Positions 51,901 through 62,435 are shown, numbered from the stretch's first letter. The stretch: 64,000 nucleotides of DNA from Larimichthys crocea (GCF_000972845.2 NC_040033.1:548344-612343), one strand, 5' to 3'. The notes: generated by a model not told the origin, from the sequence alone. Program-made: numbers and translations.

Positions 51901-54900
51901 TTATCATAGCATAAACACTTTGCATTATGCAGCACGGCTTGATGGCCGGTGGGTTGGTCCAGACTGGAATATGTCAACAGCTCTTGGATGGACTGCCATT
52001 AGCGGCGTGCTGGTCGTGAATCGTTCAGTATGAACTGATCTTTTATATGACTCAGGAGTAACGAGTAGTCTCAGTGAGTGTTGCCTAGTGACACTAGTGA
52101 CTAGTGACAAATCGATCAATCAAAATGACTATTTTTGCTGTTGTTGGAGACGTTTGGAGACTGACATGTGAAAGCCGCCGCCGCCTGATCCCAGAAGAAA
52201 GTTCATTTTGTAGTTCTAAACATATTACTCATTTTTGTCTCTGGCACGATGGTACTCCTCTCTCCTACAGCGTCCATTAACAAAAACATGCACATGACCA
52301 GTTACTTCTAGCAAGTTTTAGGACAGCCAATAGCTACTTTCTTTCCTCACTGAGGAGTTGGCAACACAGGGCCACAAGAGCTCTGCACTTGTGAATGAAC
52401 GAAATGACTTTCCAACACTAACCATAAAATTTGGTTCGGATATTCATTGTTTCCAAAAAAGGATGAATCTCAGTGACTTTGGTGATTTGTTCCACCACGA
52501 AGTTGACGTTTGTGGTTTTAAATTAAATGTCTCAACAACTACTGGGTGGATTGCAAATAAATCCCTCCGGGTTGATTGTTCTAACTTTACATCCACCAAC
52601 ATCTTCTGGTCAAAATGTAACCAGTATCATCACTTATCATCAGCATGTTGGAACTGTGATTATGTTCATCGAGGATGTGGTTACCAAGCTGAAAGCACCA
52701 CTGTGCAGCCTTACAAGGCTTCGAGCATGGCTGCGTACTGAGTGAGGCCAAAGTTCACATTTGTCAGACGTGACAGTCATGATGCCTCATTCTTACAGTG
52801 CATTCCTCACATTGTTTAAGAGTTTAAAACAACAGTACAATCATTTCTGATGCATGCGGTCGAGTCAGGAATGAGCTCTTTAGTCATCTGGCCGCGGTGG
52901 CGGAGAGTTCCTAAAATTACCCAAGTAGATCGACAATCAAACATCATCACAGCTTGTAACAGGGAGGACAAACGTCGCCCGAAACAAAACGTTCCTTCCG
53001 AACCTTTGCCAGGTCATGATTGCTTTGTGGAGGCAAAAACAGGGACTGCGTGATTCGGGCTTGTTTGGCTATTTGTGCTCTGTTTGTGTGCACAAATCAG
53101 GTTGTTCATGTTTACTGGTTAAACAAACTTAATGCGATAATGAGGGGGATGGATGGACCTGGGAAGTGTGGAGGACAGATGTTGATGGCTGTGGCGAGCC
53201 GGTGGCGAGGGCATAGTAGGATGTTTTGTTACCATTGTTTGACCAAAATGAGGTCTGAGGGACAATACAGACGATGTGATTGACGTGATAGAAGCTGCTG
53301 AAACACGCCGAGTTTGAGGAATTTTGGAACCAGCTTTATTCCAAATAAGTTTATGTGTTCAGTGTTTTTATCCCAGAAACAATATGTGTACAAGTATGTG
53401 CAAGTTTTCTGATGCTGTCGTGTAAAATCACATCATTGTTTTCAACATATTGGCAAAGCAGCTGACAAATTGATATCTGATTCTCTTTGAAAGGTCACTG
53501 TCGGTGTAGTCAACCATAATTATATGATTCCCTTCACACATTTAACCAAATGTATTACCAGCAATTACTTACTGATTATTTTAGGAAGTGTATTCTAACA
53601 GTCATTTGTTGTTTTATGATCTTGAACTTCAAGCCTCAGATGTCAGATCGCAGATTTGTGTTGCGTTTCTGCAGAACGCCTCAGGAGATACGACAGCAGA
53701 GAATGCTTTCAAAGACGTGAGGAGTGTTTCCCTGAGGGCTGTTCTGGCCCAGCTTTAACCTGCCTTGATTTGTGAGTTTGAAACTTGTCTCGTGTTGTTT
53801 CAGCTGCAGCCATCCCCGTAGGCATCGACGTGCAGGTGGAGAGCATCGACAGCATCTCAGAGGTCAACATGGTGAGGAACACTCCAATATTCAACCTTAA
53901 ACTTCCATTTTCAGCTTTATACAGCTTCGATGAACACACCTCATCGAGATATTTCCTGTCCACTGGTGTACTGTGCAAAGAAGCTGATTTAAATGGCAGA
54001 AGATTCAACGGACAACCACGTTAAAGATGTAGAAGCCTCCTCACTAGTTGACCGTATGAAGTCTGAGGGGGTTTTATATCTTAATATAAGCAGCTTACAG
54101 TGATATAATAATCACTTACAGCAGCTGTTTCTTATGAGACTTTTTTCCTACACATTGAGACACTTAAAGAGTTCATAACATTGAGACTATGCTGTTACTG
54201 TAAGGTGGAACTTCAACTCCGTCGGCCACTTACTTACAAGTGCTTTATCTCGTTCCTCCAGTCAAGAGAGATAAATGGCGAGGACAGAGCTTTCACTGGA
54301 TTGTTGAAGAATCTGCGTTCCTGCATTCCTCTCCTCAGCCTGCTGCAGAAAAAACGTCCATTTATCCATCACTGATGCTGATTTTGGAGACTTTTCAGCT
54401 CCAATACTCCAAAATAAAAGTCCTGAAGACATATACTCGCAAAAAATGGAGAACTGACATGAAATGTTGATAATTTCTTCACATTCTTTTCTACTTTGCT
54501 CACAAATATTAATAATTTCCTGCTTAATGTGTTTCAGGGTACTTTTTTGGCATTATTTCATACAAACCAAATCTTTGGTGGATTTGTTGCAAGTATACGT
54601 ACTATGATGAAAGTTCAAAGCAGATGTCGGCCTTATTTCTTTGACTTTGCCTCTGCAGGATTTTACCATGACTCTGTACCTGCGTCACTATTGGAAAGAC
54701 GAGCGGCTGGCGTTTCCGTCCAGAAACAATCAGAGCAGGACGTTCGACTCCAGGCTTGTGAAGAAGATTTGGGTTCCCGACGTCTTCTTCGTCCACTCCA
54801 AGCGCTCCTTCATCCACGACACCACTATGGAGAACATCATGCTACGGGTTTACCCCGACGGAAACATCCTCTACAGCGTTAGGTACAGGGACGGGTCCGG

Positions 54901-57900
54901 GTGAAGACAGAAGTTGAGTCGTGGAAGTAAAACTTGGGTTTTTCAAACACACCAAAAAGCCATCATACATCAGAGTGTTTCACATTTCAGCTGTGTTGCT
55001 GTTTTGCTGTTTGCCACCTCAACCTGAGCCCCTTCTGTCTCATCAGATTTGGGATGCAGACAGATTTGAGCACCAGAATCAGACCAGTTTACTTCCAGGG
55101 TGCAACAAATTAAGAGTCCCAATCCTCCCCCAACACATCCCGCTGTCCACGTGCAATCGACAGCATGTAAATTAAAGTTAGTTAAAGTTAGTTCTTCCAA
55201 AATGATTAATGAATAAAGACCAACAGCTCTGTGAACTTGTACTTTAAGGGTAACAGATTAAATTCTGGGCTTCGACACACATCATTGTTGTTGTTTCACT
55301 CCCTTTTTGGCTTCATCCACTCCAAAGTTTTTTCATGTCACGCCAATAAAGCCGACCGAAACTGAGAAACCAAAGAACGAGAGACAGTTACCTTCTGGTT
55401 TCCTTGGCAACAAGCGGGAAAGGAAAGGTCTATCTGGAACCTGATGAATAAGTGTGTGTGTTTGTGTGTTTGTGTGTTTCAGGGTCACTGTGACGGCGCT
55501 CTGCTCGATGGATTTTAGCAGCTTCCCTCTGGACACGCAGAACTGCTCGCTGGAGCTGGAGAGCTGTGAGACACACACACTGTACATGTACACACTATCC
55601 CACCGTATTCTTACATCATACAGCAAAGGCATCGCGACTGCCAGCAAATCCGACCAAATCCATCTCTTTTTCGGTTCTCATCTTTCCTCGCTGTTTTTCC
55701 GTGACACTGAACACCTCTCTCTCTCTCGCCACAGATGCATACAATGAGAATGACCTGATGCTTTACTGGAAGAATGGAAACGATTCTCTGAGGACCGACG
55801 AGATCGTCTTGTCTCAGTTCTTCATTGAGCATTTCCAAGCATCAAGTGGCCTGGCTTTCTACAGCAGCACCGGTCTGTGTGTGTGTGTGTGTTTGGTTTG
55901 ATAACCTGAATTCGCGGTGAAAGGTTTCTGTTTTCAAAAGGAAGAAACAGAAAGTGGTTCACCATTGTGGACACGACTGTTTACTAACCTATGTGTATTT
56001 TTGGTCACCTTCCAGTAAAGGGGAATCTTAATTTAAACAGCATGGAAAGATATTTTAGAGGTTTCCAGCCACAGGCACAGATAAGTCTGGGCACAGTCTC
56101 TGTGACATCACCCACAGATCTCTGCAGAGTGTGGTCGCTCTGGCTGTTGCCAGCCTGGCAGTCCTGCCTCTGCTCGGCTCCTGGCTCATCCAAAAATGGA
56201 CAAAGACGTGGAGCACGGGTGGAGCCGAGACGGGCTGAAACAAGCCACTTAAATATTTGAACTTTAAATTATTGGACAATTTGACCACATGGGGCATATA
56301 AATAGTATTCAAGATCAAACGAGGCTAAAGAAGTCACAAACCCACTGACAGATTTAACCTGTGACGAGCGTTTTTCAGAGTTTCTAGTCAAAAAAAGTTT
56401 GTGCCAACAGTTTGTGTGGCATGAAGACACATCCCTACAGCCAGGTCTCAACATCAGGCCTGAAACCACAGGCCTGATGTTCCAGCAGCAGATTAATTGA
56501 CGTGTCTCTTTTTTTTTTGTCAGGTTGGTACAACCGTCTGTTCATTAACTTCATCCTGCGGAGGCACATCTTCTTCTTCATGCTGCAGACGTACTTCCCC
56601 ACCATGCTGATGGTCGTTCTGTCCTGGGTTTCCTTCTGGATCGACAGGCGGGCCGTCCCCGCTCGCGTCTCTCTGGGTAACACCGTGCATTGATATTAAC
56701 ACGTGGTCTAGTTATTAACCCGACCAGACGTCCAGTCATTTGAAGGTTGTCTCAAAAAGTGGACCCACCTCGTGTCAGAGGTCGTGTTGTGTCTGCAAAC
56801 AGACTGTGCTGTGATGTACAAACACCTCCGCCTTCTCCTCCTGCAGGTATGACCACAGTTCTCACGATGTCCACCATCATCACGGGCGTGTCCTCCTCCA
56901 TGCCTCAGGTATCAGCTGTGTTTGTGTGTGGGTCTGTGTCCTTTCAGGCGCTTGACGTGCTCGTAAAGAGGTGATTTGTCTGGTCCAGGGGCTTTTGCAT
57001 CTGAGGACATTGCTGATCCAAAATCATCTTTTAAATTATTTATTTAAATTTATTTTACTTTTATTTGTTATTCGATAAACCCACTAAAGTATTCTGAGCC
57101 AAACCTGTGTCATAATTTCTACCTAAATCCCATAGTTAAGACAAATAGACCCCAAAAAATCCACGTTAGATTTATTTGGGCGTTCCGGTTGGCTGCTCTG
57201 CAGGCTTAATTTAATTGCACATATAAGCTCACCTTGTTTTACAAGTTATCTGAGCTGTTCTCCGTGTGCTGAAAGGTGTTAGAACCTGCACAGTGATTGT
57301 GTGTTTTGTGTTGCCCAGGTGTCGTACGTGAAAGCGGTGGATATCTACCTGTGGACCAGCTTCCTGTTTGTCTTCCTGTCTGTGATCGAGTACGCCGCCG
57401 TGAACTACTGCACCACTCTGGAGGAGATGAGGAAGATGAAGAGAGGGAAGGTCAGCATGATGTGTGCCACAGAGGACGACTGCACCACTGCAGACTTTAC
57501 GTGATGTCTCCATCTAGTGTCCAAACGGAGACATTACACCAGAACACAGTACACAAAGAGCCTCTCCACTTGCAGACAGACATGAGCACTCATGTATGAA
57601 TTAATTAGTTTCACCTAAAATATGATGCTTTGTAAATTATTATTACCTAACAGGATTTAAAATTTCATCTTAAAGGACCCAGTGTGTGGGATTTAGTGAC
57701 ATCTAGTGGTGCAGTTGCAGATTACACCCCCCTCCACATGCCTGCAGAGTAAACTGAGCCTGATAAGAGCTGAAAGGAGCTTCAGTGTTTCCTTTATTAT
57801 CTCCTTTAGCATAGGATACACCAAGGTCCCGTGTGGGCCTTGAGGTGCTCTGCAGTATTAGTTGTTTGGCTTTGGTTGGGAACAGTAGGTGCCAGTCTAT

Positions 57901-58713
57901 CTCAACACTGTGGTGTCCAGGGTCACAGAGACCTGTTGCTGCCTTGATAGACATAATAGATAGCTTGTTGTTGACGGTCCAATCTGCGTAAACAGACATC
58001 TGTGTCTCCAGACTAGAACATGCTGACAATAACACCTCCATGGGTAAAGACATTCTCTGTGACTCATTCTGGGCGTGTAGCATTTGTGGTGTTATCTTGG
58101 GGTTTAAAGTCGATCCACCAGGATGAGTTGGGCAGAATGTGAGACCGACTTTGAGAGTGTCTCTAATTATCCTTGATCAAGCGTCAATAAATAATACAGC
58201 ATAAGACATCAGAGGCTCATGAACACTTTCTGAACTCCTGACCTTTGACCTTTGACTTCACAACACTTATGACCTCTCCTTCACATCTTTCCTCGACCTT
58301 GTGACGTTTTCCATCAAGGTCAAGGAAAAGGTCTTAGGAGACAAACTTGCTCCTATCCGAGGACATGTTGATGGATTTTTACAAACACAGTGTGTCGTGT
58401 ACCGTTTCAGATCCCATCCACCTTCAATGCCAGCCAGGCGATGGCCTTCGACGGCTGTTTCCACGACGACGACATAGAGCTGACTCCCTTTTCCCGCCTA
58501 GCACCCACCCTGACCTCCGACCCCCTCACCATGCCGACGCAAACCCCAGACATCCGGCCGATGGAGGGGACGCGCCTCCGCCGGCAGCGGTCCGTGCGTG
58601 AAAACGTGGACCTGCTGGTCAGCAACAGCTACATGATCGACTCGTACTCCCGTCTCGCCTTCCCGCTGTCCTACCTGCTCTTCAACACCATCTACTGGAG
58701 CCTGTACTCCTGA
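39826..58713 (+). CDS. gabrr3: GABA-A receptor rho subunit (rho-3 type)
   Basis: Ten exons join into 1413 bases (470 residues): 39826-39962, 44033-44145, 53804-53871, 54659-54882, 55483-55565, 55735-55872, 56524-56676, 56847-56908, 57319-57450, 58411-58713. A signal peptide starts MKVDALTCLALALASLV. The Cys-loop is C188-C202. GABA-site residues equivalent to rho-1 Tyr102, Arg104, Tyr198, Tyr241, Thr244 and Tyr247 are Y113, R115, Y209, Y251, T254 and Y257. The first membrane helix follows WYNRLFINFILRRH, the pore helix is residues 302-320 (ARVSLGMTTVLTMSTI), the third contains SVIEYAAVNY, and the fourth ends YLLFNTIYWSLYS. The loop motif AMAFDGCFHD and MRPGFGG point to rho-3 rather than rho-1 or rho-2. 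Rho subunits form bicuculline-insensitive chloride channels, best known in retina. Exon sizes 83, 138 and 153 and conserved phases support the model; exon 1 is the least certain. Confidence 0.93.
39972..39996. repeat. CA microsatellite at gabrr3 exon 1 donor
   Basis: AC run beginning about 9 bases after the exon 1 donor. Confidence 0.9.
41340..41902. mobile_element. Nested elements in gabrr3 intron 1 (approximate)
   Basis: The right edge GAAAATAATCATTAGTTACAG TCCTA resembles the end of a fish hAT MITE (its other-end type is visible at 48803). About 41565-41875 looks like an insertion of another repeat containing ACCGAACCCCCTAACTGCTC, a GT run at 41803-41832 and AGTCAATAAAGTATC. Boundaries are approximate. 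Confidence 0.45.
41605..41646. repeat. Perfect 18-bp hairpin
   Basis: GGTTCCTGAGCTTAGTCC and its exact reverse complement are separated by six bases. It lies inside the repeat-rich part of gabrr3 intron 1. Confidence 0.9.
43967..44020. repeat. GT microsatellite before gabrr3 exon 2
   Basis: Near-continuous TG units, ending 12 bases before the exon 2 acceptor boundary. Confidence 0.95.
44033..44145 (+). CDS. gabrr3: gabrr3 exon 2
   Basis: 113 bases encoding RIDYKLKRQDSTKTLLIKSE, QLLRIEEHDFAMRPGFG. Flanked by a long GT run just before the acceptor and an AC run just after the donor. Confidence 0.92.
44151..44200. repeat. AC microsatellite after gabrr3 exon 2
   Basis: AC units with one CAG interruption, starting 6 bases after the exon 2 end. 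Complementary to the upstream GT run. Confidence 0.95.
44532..44848. mobile_element. Non-autonomous hAT-like MITE
   Basis: AGGGCTGCAGCTATCGA at the left and AATCGTTGCAGCCC at the right form decayed inverted ends; the inner sequence is rich in ATCGATTAATCGAG words. This matches the common fish family beginning AGGGCTGCAAC. No clean 8-bp duplication is seen. Confidence 0.7.
44914..45440 (+). mobile_element. L2/Maui-type LINE 3' end
   Basis: An open stretch reads MVQNAAARLVFNQPKRSHVT, then LFSDLHWLPVAARIKHKALT and KLFSVVVPKWWND, the end of the reverse-transcriptase ORF. It is followed by TCGCTTTGGATTAAAAAGCG TCTGCTAAATG and an AATGT-type tail repeat (45411-45455), the classic 3' end of the family. 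It lies in gabrr3 intron 2, same strand. Confidence 0.92.
45862..45903. repeat. GT microsatellite
   Basis: About 21 GT units in gabrr3 intron 2. Confidence 0.95.
46380..46515 (+). repeat. Common fish AGTACT-rich repeat
   Basis: Contains GGTACTTGTACTTTTCTTGA, GTATTTCCATT and CTACTACATCTCTGAG words of a frequent teleost repeat. Related scraps lie near 7790-7815, 11930-12010, 40400-40480 and 43650-43700. Confidence 0.65.
46955..47070 (+). repeat. Copy of the CCGCCTCTCGCCC teleost repeat
   Basis: Reads CCGCCTCTCGCCCAGAGTCA, then GCTGGGATGGGCTCCAGC and AGCGGTTTACAGATAATGGA, the conserved core of the family also seen at 7080 and 12540. Confidence 0.8.
48803..48885 (+). mobile_element. hAT MITE end
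   Basis: TAGGACTGCAACTAATGATT, then CTGCTGATTATTTTCTCTAT, the left end of a common fish hAT family. The rest is replaced by the TAAATC-type array. Confidence 0.6.
48881..49057. repeat. AAATCTAAATGTT tandem array ending in a palindrome
   Basis: Irregular repeats of AAATCT and AAATGTT. 49002-49024 and 49035-49057 are perfect 23-bp inverted arms around a 10-base loop, so the array turns over on itself. Confidence 0.85.
52420..52570 (+). repeat. Teleost dispersed repeat fragment
   Basis: Contains GGATGAATCTCAGTGACTTT, GGTGATTTGTTCCACCACGA and ATGTCTCAACAACTACTGGG, words of a frequent fish repeat. A small related piece lies near 51980. Open frames here are incidental. Confidence 0.65.
53804..53871 (+). 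CDS. gabrr3: gabrr3 exon 3
   Basis: 68 bases encoding IPVGIDVQVESIDSISEVNM, the start of the conserved ligand-binding fold. An alternative acceptor 6 bases downstream would remove two alanines. Confidence 0.93.
54659..54882 (+). CDS. gabrr3: gabrr3 exon 4: loops D, A and E region
   Basis: 224 bases; DFTMTLYLRHYWKDERL to NILYSVR, including KIWVPDVFFVHSKRSFIHD. Confidence 0.95.
55483..55565 (+). CDS. gabrr3: gabrr3 exon 5: Cys-loop
   Basis: 83 bases; VTVTALCSMDFSSFPLDTQ and NCSLELES. Confidence 0.95.
55735..55872 (+). CDS. gabrr3: gabrr3 exon 6: loops B to C
   Basis: 138 bases; AYNENDLMLYWKNGNDSL to LAFYSSTG. The segment RTDEIVLSQFF appears one residue shorter than in human rho subunits (TDERISLSQ-like), from memory. 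Confidence 0.95.
56524..56676 (+). CDS. gabrr3: gabrr3 exon 7: first membrane helix
   Basis: 153 bases; WYNRLFINFILRRHIFFF to SFWIDRRAVPARVSLG. Confidence 0.96.
56847..56908 (+). CDS. gabrr3: gabrr3 exon 8: pore helix
   Basis: 62 bases; MTTVLTMSTIITGVSSSMPQ. Position 5' of the pore is Met, where most family members have Ile or Val. Confidence 0.95.
57319..57450 (+). CDS. gabrr3: gabrr3 exon 9: third membrane helix
   Basis: 132 bases; VSYVKAVDIYLWTSFLFVFL to EEMRKMKRGK. Confidence 0.95.
57672..57765 (+). repeat. Short teleost repeat in gabrr3 intron 9
   Basis: GTGTGGGATTTAGTGACATC TAGTGGTGCAGTTGCA and following bases match a common fish element. Non-coding. Confidence 0.6.
58411..58713 (+). 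CDS. gabrr3: gabrr3 exon 10: cytosolic loop, fourth helix, stop
   Basis: 303 bases; starts IPSTFNASQAMAFDGCFHDD. A proline- and threonine-rich loop and RRQRSVREN follow, then the last helix and TGA at 58711-58713. Confidence 0.95.
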   Translation: MPSTFNASQAMAFDGCFHDDDIELTPFSRLAPTLTSDPLTMPTQTPDIRPMEGTRLRRQRSVRENVDLLVSNSYMIDSYSRLAFPLSYLLFNTIYWSLYS

Positions 58714-59220
58714 TGCTGCAAACTCTTCATGAACTCACGATGAGTCAGAGAGCGTGCTCCTCTTCACTGAATTAACTCTTGATCACAGGAGGCCCTTCAG
58801 CTCCAGCCTCATCACTAATCATGTTTCTCACAAGAGACATAAAAGCACTTAAGTTCTTCAGAGTGGGGACAGTTTCACCCTGACATTTGTCTCACAGGAG
58901 TGGGTTGACACTTTGAAAGCACCCTGATTTATTTTTATTTTTTAATATGTGACTCTTGTTTCTGTGTTTCATAAGAATCTTTCACTTATTTTTGTCTGTA
59001 CCTTTATCAGTTTCCTTAGCAACAGGGAAAGGTCAAAGTTAGGTGAAAAACATCTTTCCTCTTGTCACGAATGATGCACTGCTGTTCGTCTGGATTTGTG
59101 AATTTAGGGCGTTTAGAAACCTGCACGGATGTTCAAGTTAAAAACTAAACATGTTCTTTTATAGGCTTTATAAGTCTATTTAGACTTTTTGTATTCATAT
59201 TTAATAAAGAAATAAATAAA
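58714..59220 (+). other. gabrr3: gabrr3 3' UTR
   Basis: Runs from the TGA to a cluster of poly(A) signals. No other coding signal. Confidence 0.65.
59203..59208 (+). terminator. gabrr3: gabrr3 poly(A) signal
   Basis: AATAAA, followed within 12 bases by overlapping AATAAA words up to 59220. Confidence 0.65.
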
Positions 59221-60350
59221 GTTTCCAGCACCGCCCCAGAATTTTACGCCCCGGGCAGAGTGAAGTTTGTGAAAGCATCGAGAACTTTAAGTCAGGATTC
59301 ACATAAACCATTATATTTAATCATTTATATTATTGGTGTAGCCAATATTTACATTTTTGGGGTTATAGAAGGTGTTACACTGTAAAACTGACACGTTTCC
59401 TAAGCATGGTGGCTTAATCTAATATTTTTATTTATTTATTTTTATTTTTAAATTTAATTTACTATAAATTCATACGTATCTCTAACGACTTCAGATGTGC
59501 ACAGCCACCATGTAATAAAGAGAGCTAACCGTGTTTTATTTGTTGTATGATGAGATGAAGGAGCGTTTGATGGAGGTTTTAAAAATGATTTGACAGGAAC
59601 ACTCATTTATTGACAGCTGGTTTTGTTGATATTAAAACCATAAAAGTGCCACGACACTTTAAATGATTGCATGTACTTGTCGACAGATGTAATATCAAAA
59701 ACAAGAACTCTAGCTGAACTTTTTTTTTTTTTTTTCATAAAACTGCTTCAACATTGCAAATGTCAACATCTTTATTTAAGTTACATTTGAAGATTACAAA
59801 CAGTGAGACAGAAACATTTCTGAGGTTGTTCATTTGAGGACATCACCTGGTGTAACTGTAGTTAAAATACTTTTTTTATTACATTTTCAAGAAATAATTC
59901 AAATTTGTACATGCAAGACATTCTGTAGTCATCCCCTAGAAATAGGATAAAGACGAAAGGTAAAGTGTACACTTCCTGTGCGTGCATAATACATTCACAT
60001 GTTCAGAGAGGGGTGCATGGAAACAAGCAAACATAAAAATATTAAATGGTATTTCAGTTATGACACAACCTCTCTTGCAAAAATGGTAGAGATGTTCAAA
60101 CCGAGGTGTGACAAAAAGGGTTCCCATGTTTTTGCTGTCAGATACCAACATATTCGAGCATTGCCATTGTACCTTAGATGGAGCTTTATCCATTATCCAG
60201 TTTAACGAATACACTTTGTAGCACAGAAAGCAAGTTTTCTTTTAAATAGTAGATGTAAGTGGTTGTTATTTCTGTTAATGAGTAAAATCTTATTAATTTC
60301 CTGCCCAATGACCCACCAAACAGTGTGTAAGACTACCAACCTCCACTTAA
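59221..60350. other. Spacer after gabrr3
   Basis: AT-rich, with a poly(T) run at about 59719-59736. No gene recognised. Confidence 0.5.
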
Positions 60351-60359
60351 AATACTGTT

Positions 60360-60920
60360 AATTTGCATATTTAATGAGGGGGTTCATATAATTAACTTAA
60401 TGAGGTGGTTGCATGTAGTTTTAGTGTTGCAGTGTTCAGATTTCTTCAGTTAATTTGCATATTTAATGAGGGGTTTGATATAATTAACTTAATGAGGTGG
60501 TTGCATGTAGTTTAGGTGTTGCAGTGTTCAGATTTCTTTAGTTAATTTGCATATTTAATGAGGGGTTTAATATAATTAACTTAATGAGGTGGTTGCATGT
60601 AGTTTTAGTGTTGCAGTGTTCAGATTTCTTCACTTAATTTGCATATTTAATGAGGGGTTTGATATAATTAACTTAATGAGGTGGTTGCATGTAGTTTTAG
60701 TGTTGCAGTGTTCAGATTTCTTCACTTAATTTGCATATTTAATGAGGGGTTTAATATAATTAACTTAATGAGGTGGTTGCATGTAGTTTAAGTGTTGCAG
60801 TGTTCAGATTTCTTCACTTAATTTGCATATTTAATGAGGGGTTTGATATAATTAACTTAATGAGGTGGTTGCATGTAGTTTTAGTGTTGCAGTGTTCAGA
60901 TTTCTTCACTTAATTTGCAT
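60360..60920. repeat. 92-bp minisatellite, six copies
   Basis: The word AATTTGCATATTTAATGAGG recurs starting at 60360, 60452, 60544, 60636, 60728 and 60820, with a truncated start at 60912. The spacing is exactly 92 bases. Copies differ at only a few positions, such as CAGTT versus CACTT and TTGATA versus TTAATA. Confidence 0.95.
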
Positions 60921-60999
60921 AAATAAATCAGAATAATTAAAAAAATTCAAAATGTGAGAGATGCGTTCACGGCCCTCACATGACCTCAGTATTTTCTAA

Positions 61000-61480
61000 C
61001 ATCGCTGCAGGTGACGTTAAAATAATAATAAACGTGCAGTTTCCATGGCGACCGCGGAGTTTGTGTACGATCTGCATTAACGTTAACGGTTTAACGCAAA
61101 CACACGCAGAGAGAGAGAGACAGGCAGAGAGACAGACAGGCAGGCAGGGGGCGCAAATCCCGCAAAACACCGCAAGAAGAAAAGGCAGCGTGACTTGAAA
61201 CGCACCAGGAGCGGACAGACAGGTGACAGGTGAGTCAGACAAAACAAACAAACACTTTAATTAATGATGATAATTAAAATGAGAAGCTGCAGTTGGCGCT
61301 AACCGTCCGTTAACGAGCTAACGGCTAAGCACCGTGAACTCCCCCCGGCCTGTCCGCGGCTCAGTGTCCGCCTTCAGTGCCTCCACGCCGGCTTCACAGC
61401 TCGGGTAAAGTCCGCTCCTCTCCGGAGGTGGAAACTAACCTAAAGGTAAACCTGAACTTTTTTTTAACACACCTGCATGT
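61000..61480 (+). promoter_or_regulatory. Possible promoter and untranslated first exon of an unidentified gene
   Basis: Relatively CpG-rich compared with its surroundings (CCGCGG, GCCGG and CCACGCCGG words). It contains a good donor, GACAGGTGAGT, at about 61225-61235. No coding exon downstream could be linked with confidence. Confidence 0.3.
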
Positions 61481-61710
61481 TCATCTTAATTAAACCACCT
61501 TTTTAATAACTGCAGAAATTAGTTTTAATTGCATTACTCGACTTTAACGTCCAGCCGTTAGTGTCAGTTTGAATAATAAATAACACAGATGCATCTTTAT
61601 GCAGTGAATATGTTAATGTTTACTTCAGTTTATGAACTCAGTGTGATGTTAATCATGTAGAGGATGAACACAAACATTAAAATTAACCTGTAAGATTCAT
61701 CTGAATTTAA

Positions 61711-61924
61711 ATTAAACCTGAGCAAAGAGATTAAACCTGTGCAAACAGATTAAACCTGTGCAAAGAGATTAAACCTGTGTTAAGAGATTAAACCTGTGCA
61801 AAGAGATTAAACCTGAGCAAACAGATTAAACCTGTGTTAAGAGATTAAACCTGTGCTAAAACAATAAACCTGTGCAAACAGATTAAACCTGTGCAAAGAG
61901 ATTAAACCTGTGCACAGAGATTAA
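61711..61924. repeat. 19-bp tandem repeat, about 11 copies
   Basis: Unit ATTAAACCTGTGCAAAGAG, with variants carrying GAGC, CAAACAG or TTAAGAG. Confidence 0.95.
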
Positions 61925-62087
61925 CAGTTATTTTGAACATATTGAAAGAAACTACACATTTTTTGTTGAGTTAGGTCTGACAGCTGTTTTTAACTAATCT
62001 CAGTTTAACTGATCTCAGTTTTTCTATCACGTCAAGTTTCTGAACTATAGGATCCCCGTTTTCTTAAAAAATATGAAAATACTGTAC

Positions 62088-62435
62088 CTAACAGATATGA
62101 TTACCAAAGTAACAGTCCAATGATCTTTTTGGGGATACCAAATGCAACTTTTCCCGTGTTCCTTTGGTCCACATCTGTAAACTCTCCACACAATGCTTGC
62201 ACACTTTGTGAGGGGCCCATGTCTTGTTGTCTTGATCACAGAGTTTTACTTTAAAATATGTAAAATATGCTTGTTTGACAGATGCACTGGTGTTTGCTTT
62301 GCTCTGACTTGAAATGGTGAAACTAGCACAAATACAGCAAAAGGAGTCAGGGTTGTTCAGGCGTTTACGCTGAGAAGTATCAGGAGCAGACAAGATCTGG
62401 AACAAAGGAAATATATACCTATGGAAATCAAACAC
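62088..62435 (-). pseudogene. Transposon-derived zinc-finger-like ORF fragment
   Basis: The minus-strand open frame has a CxxC pair in SFCCICASFTI, and WAPHKVCKHCVESLQMW supplies a second CxxC pair. I recall near-identical repetitive proteins of unknown function in fish and insect genomes. The frame lacks a plausible start and end and sits alone, so it is treated as a fragment of a dispersed element rather than a host gene. Confidence 0.5.

Noticed and set aside
52358..52741. 127-codon plus-strand open frame
   Set aside because: Overlaps a known type of dispersed fish repeat within gabrr3 intron 2; no domain or splice support.
60360..60920. CRISPR-like regular repeat
   Set aside because: The 92-base units are contiguous without distinct spacers, in eukaryotic DNA; it is a minisatellite.
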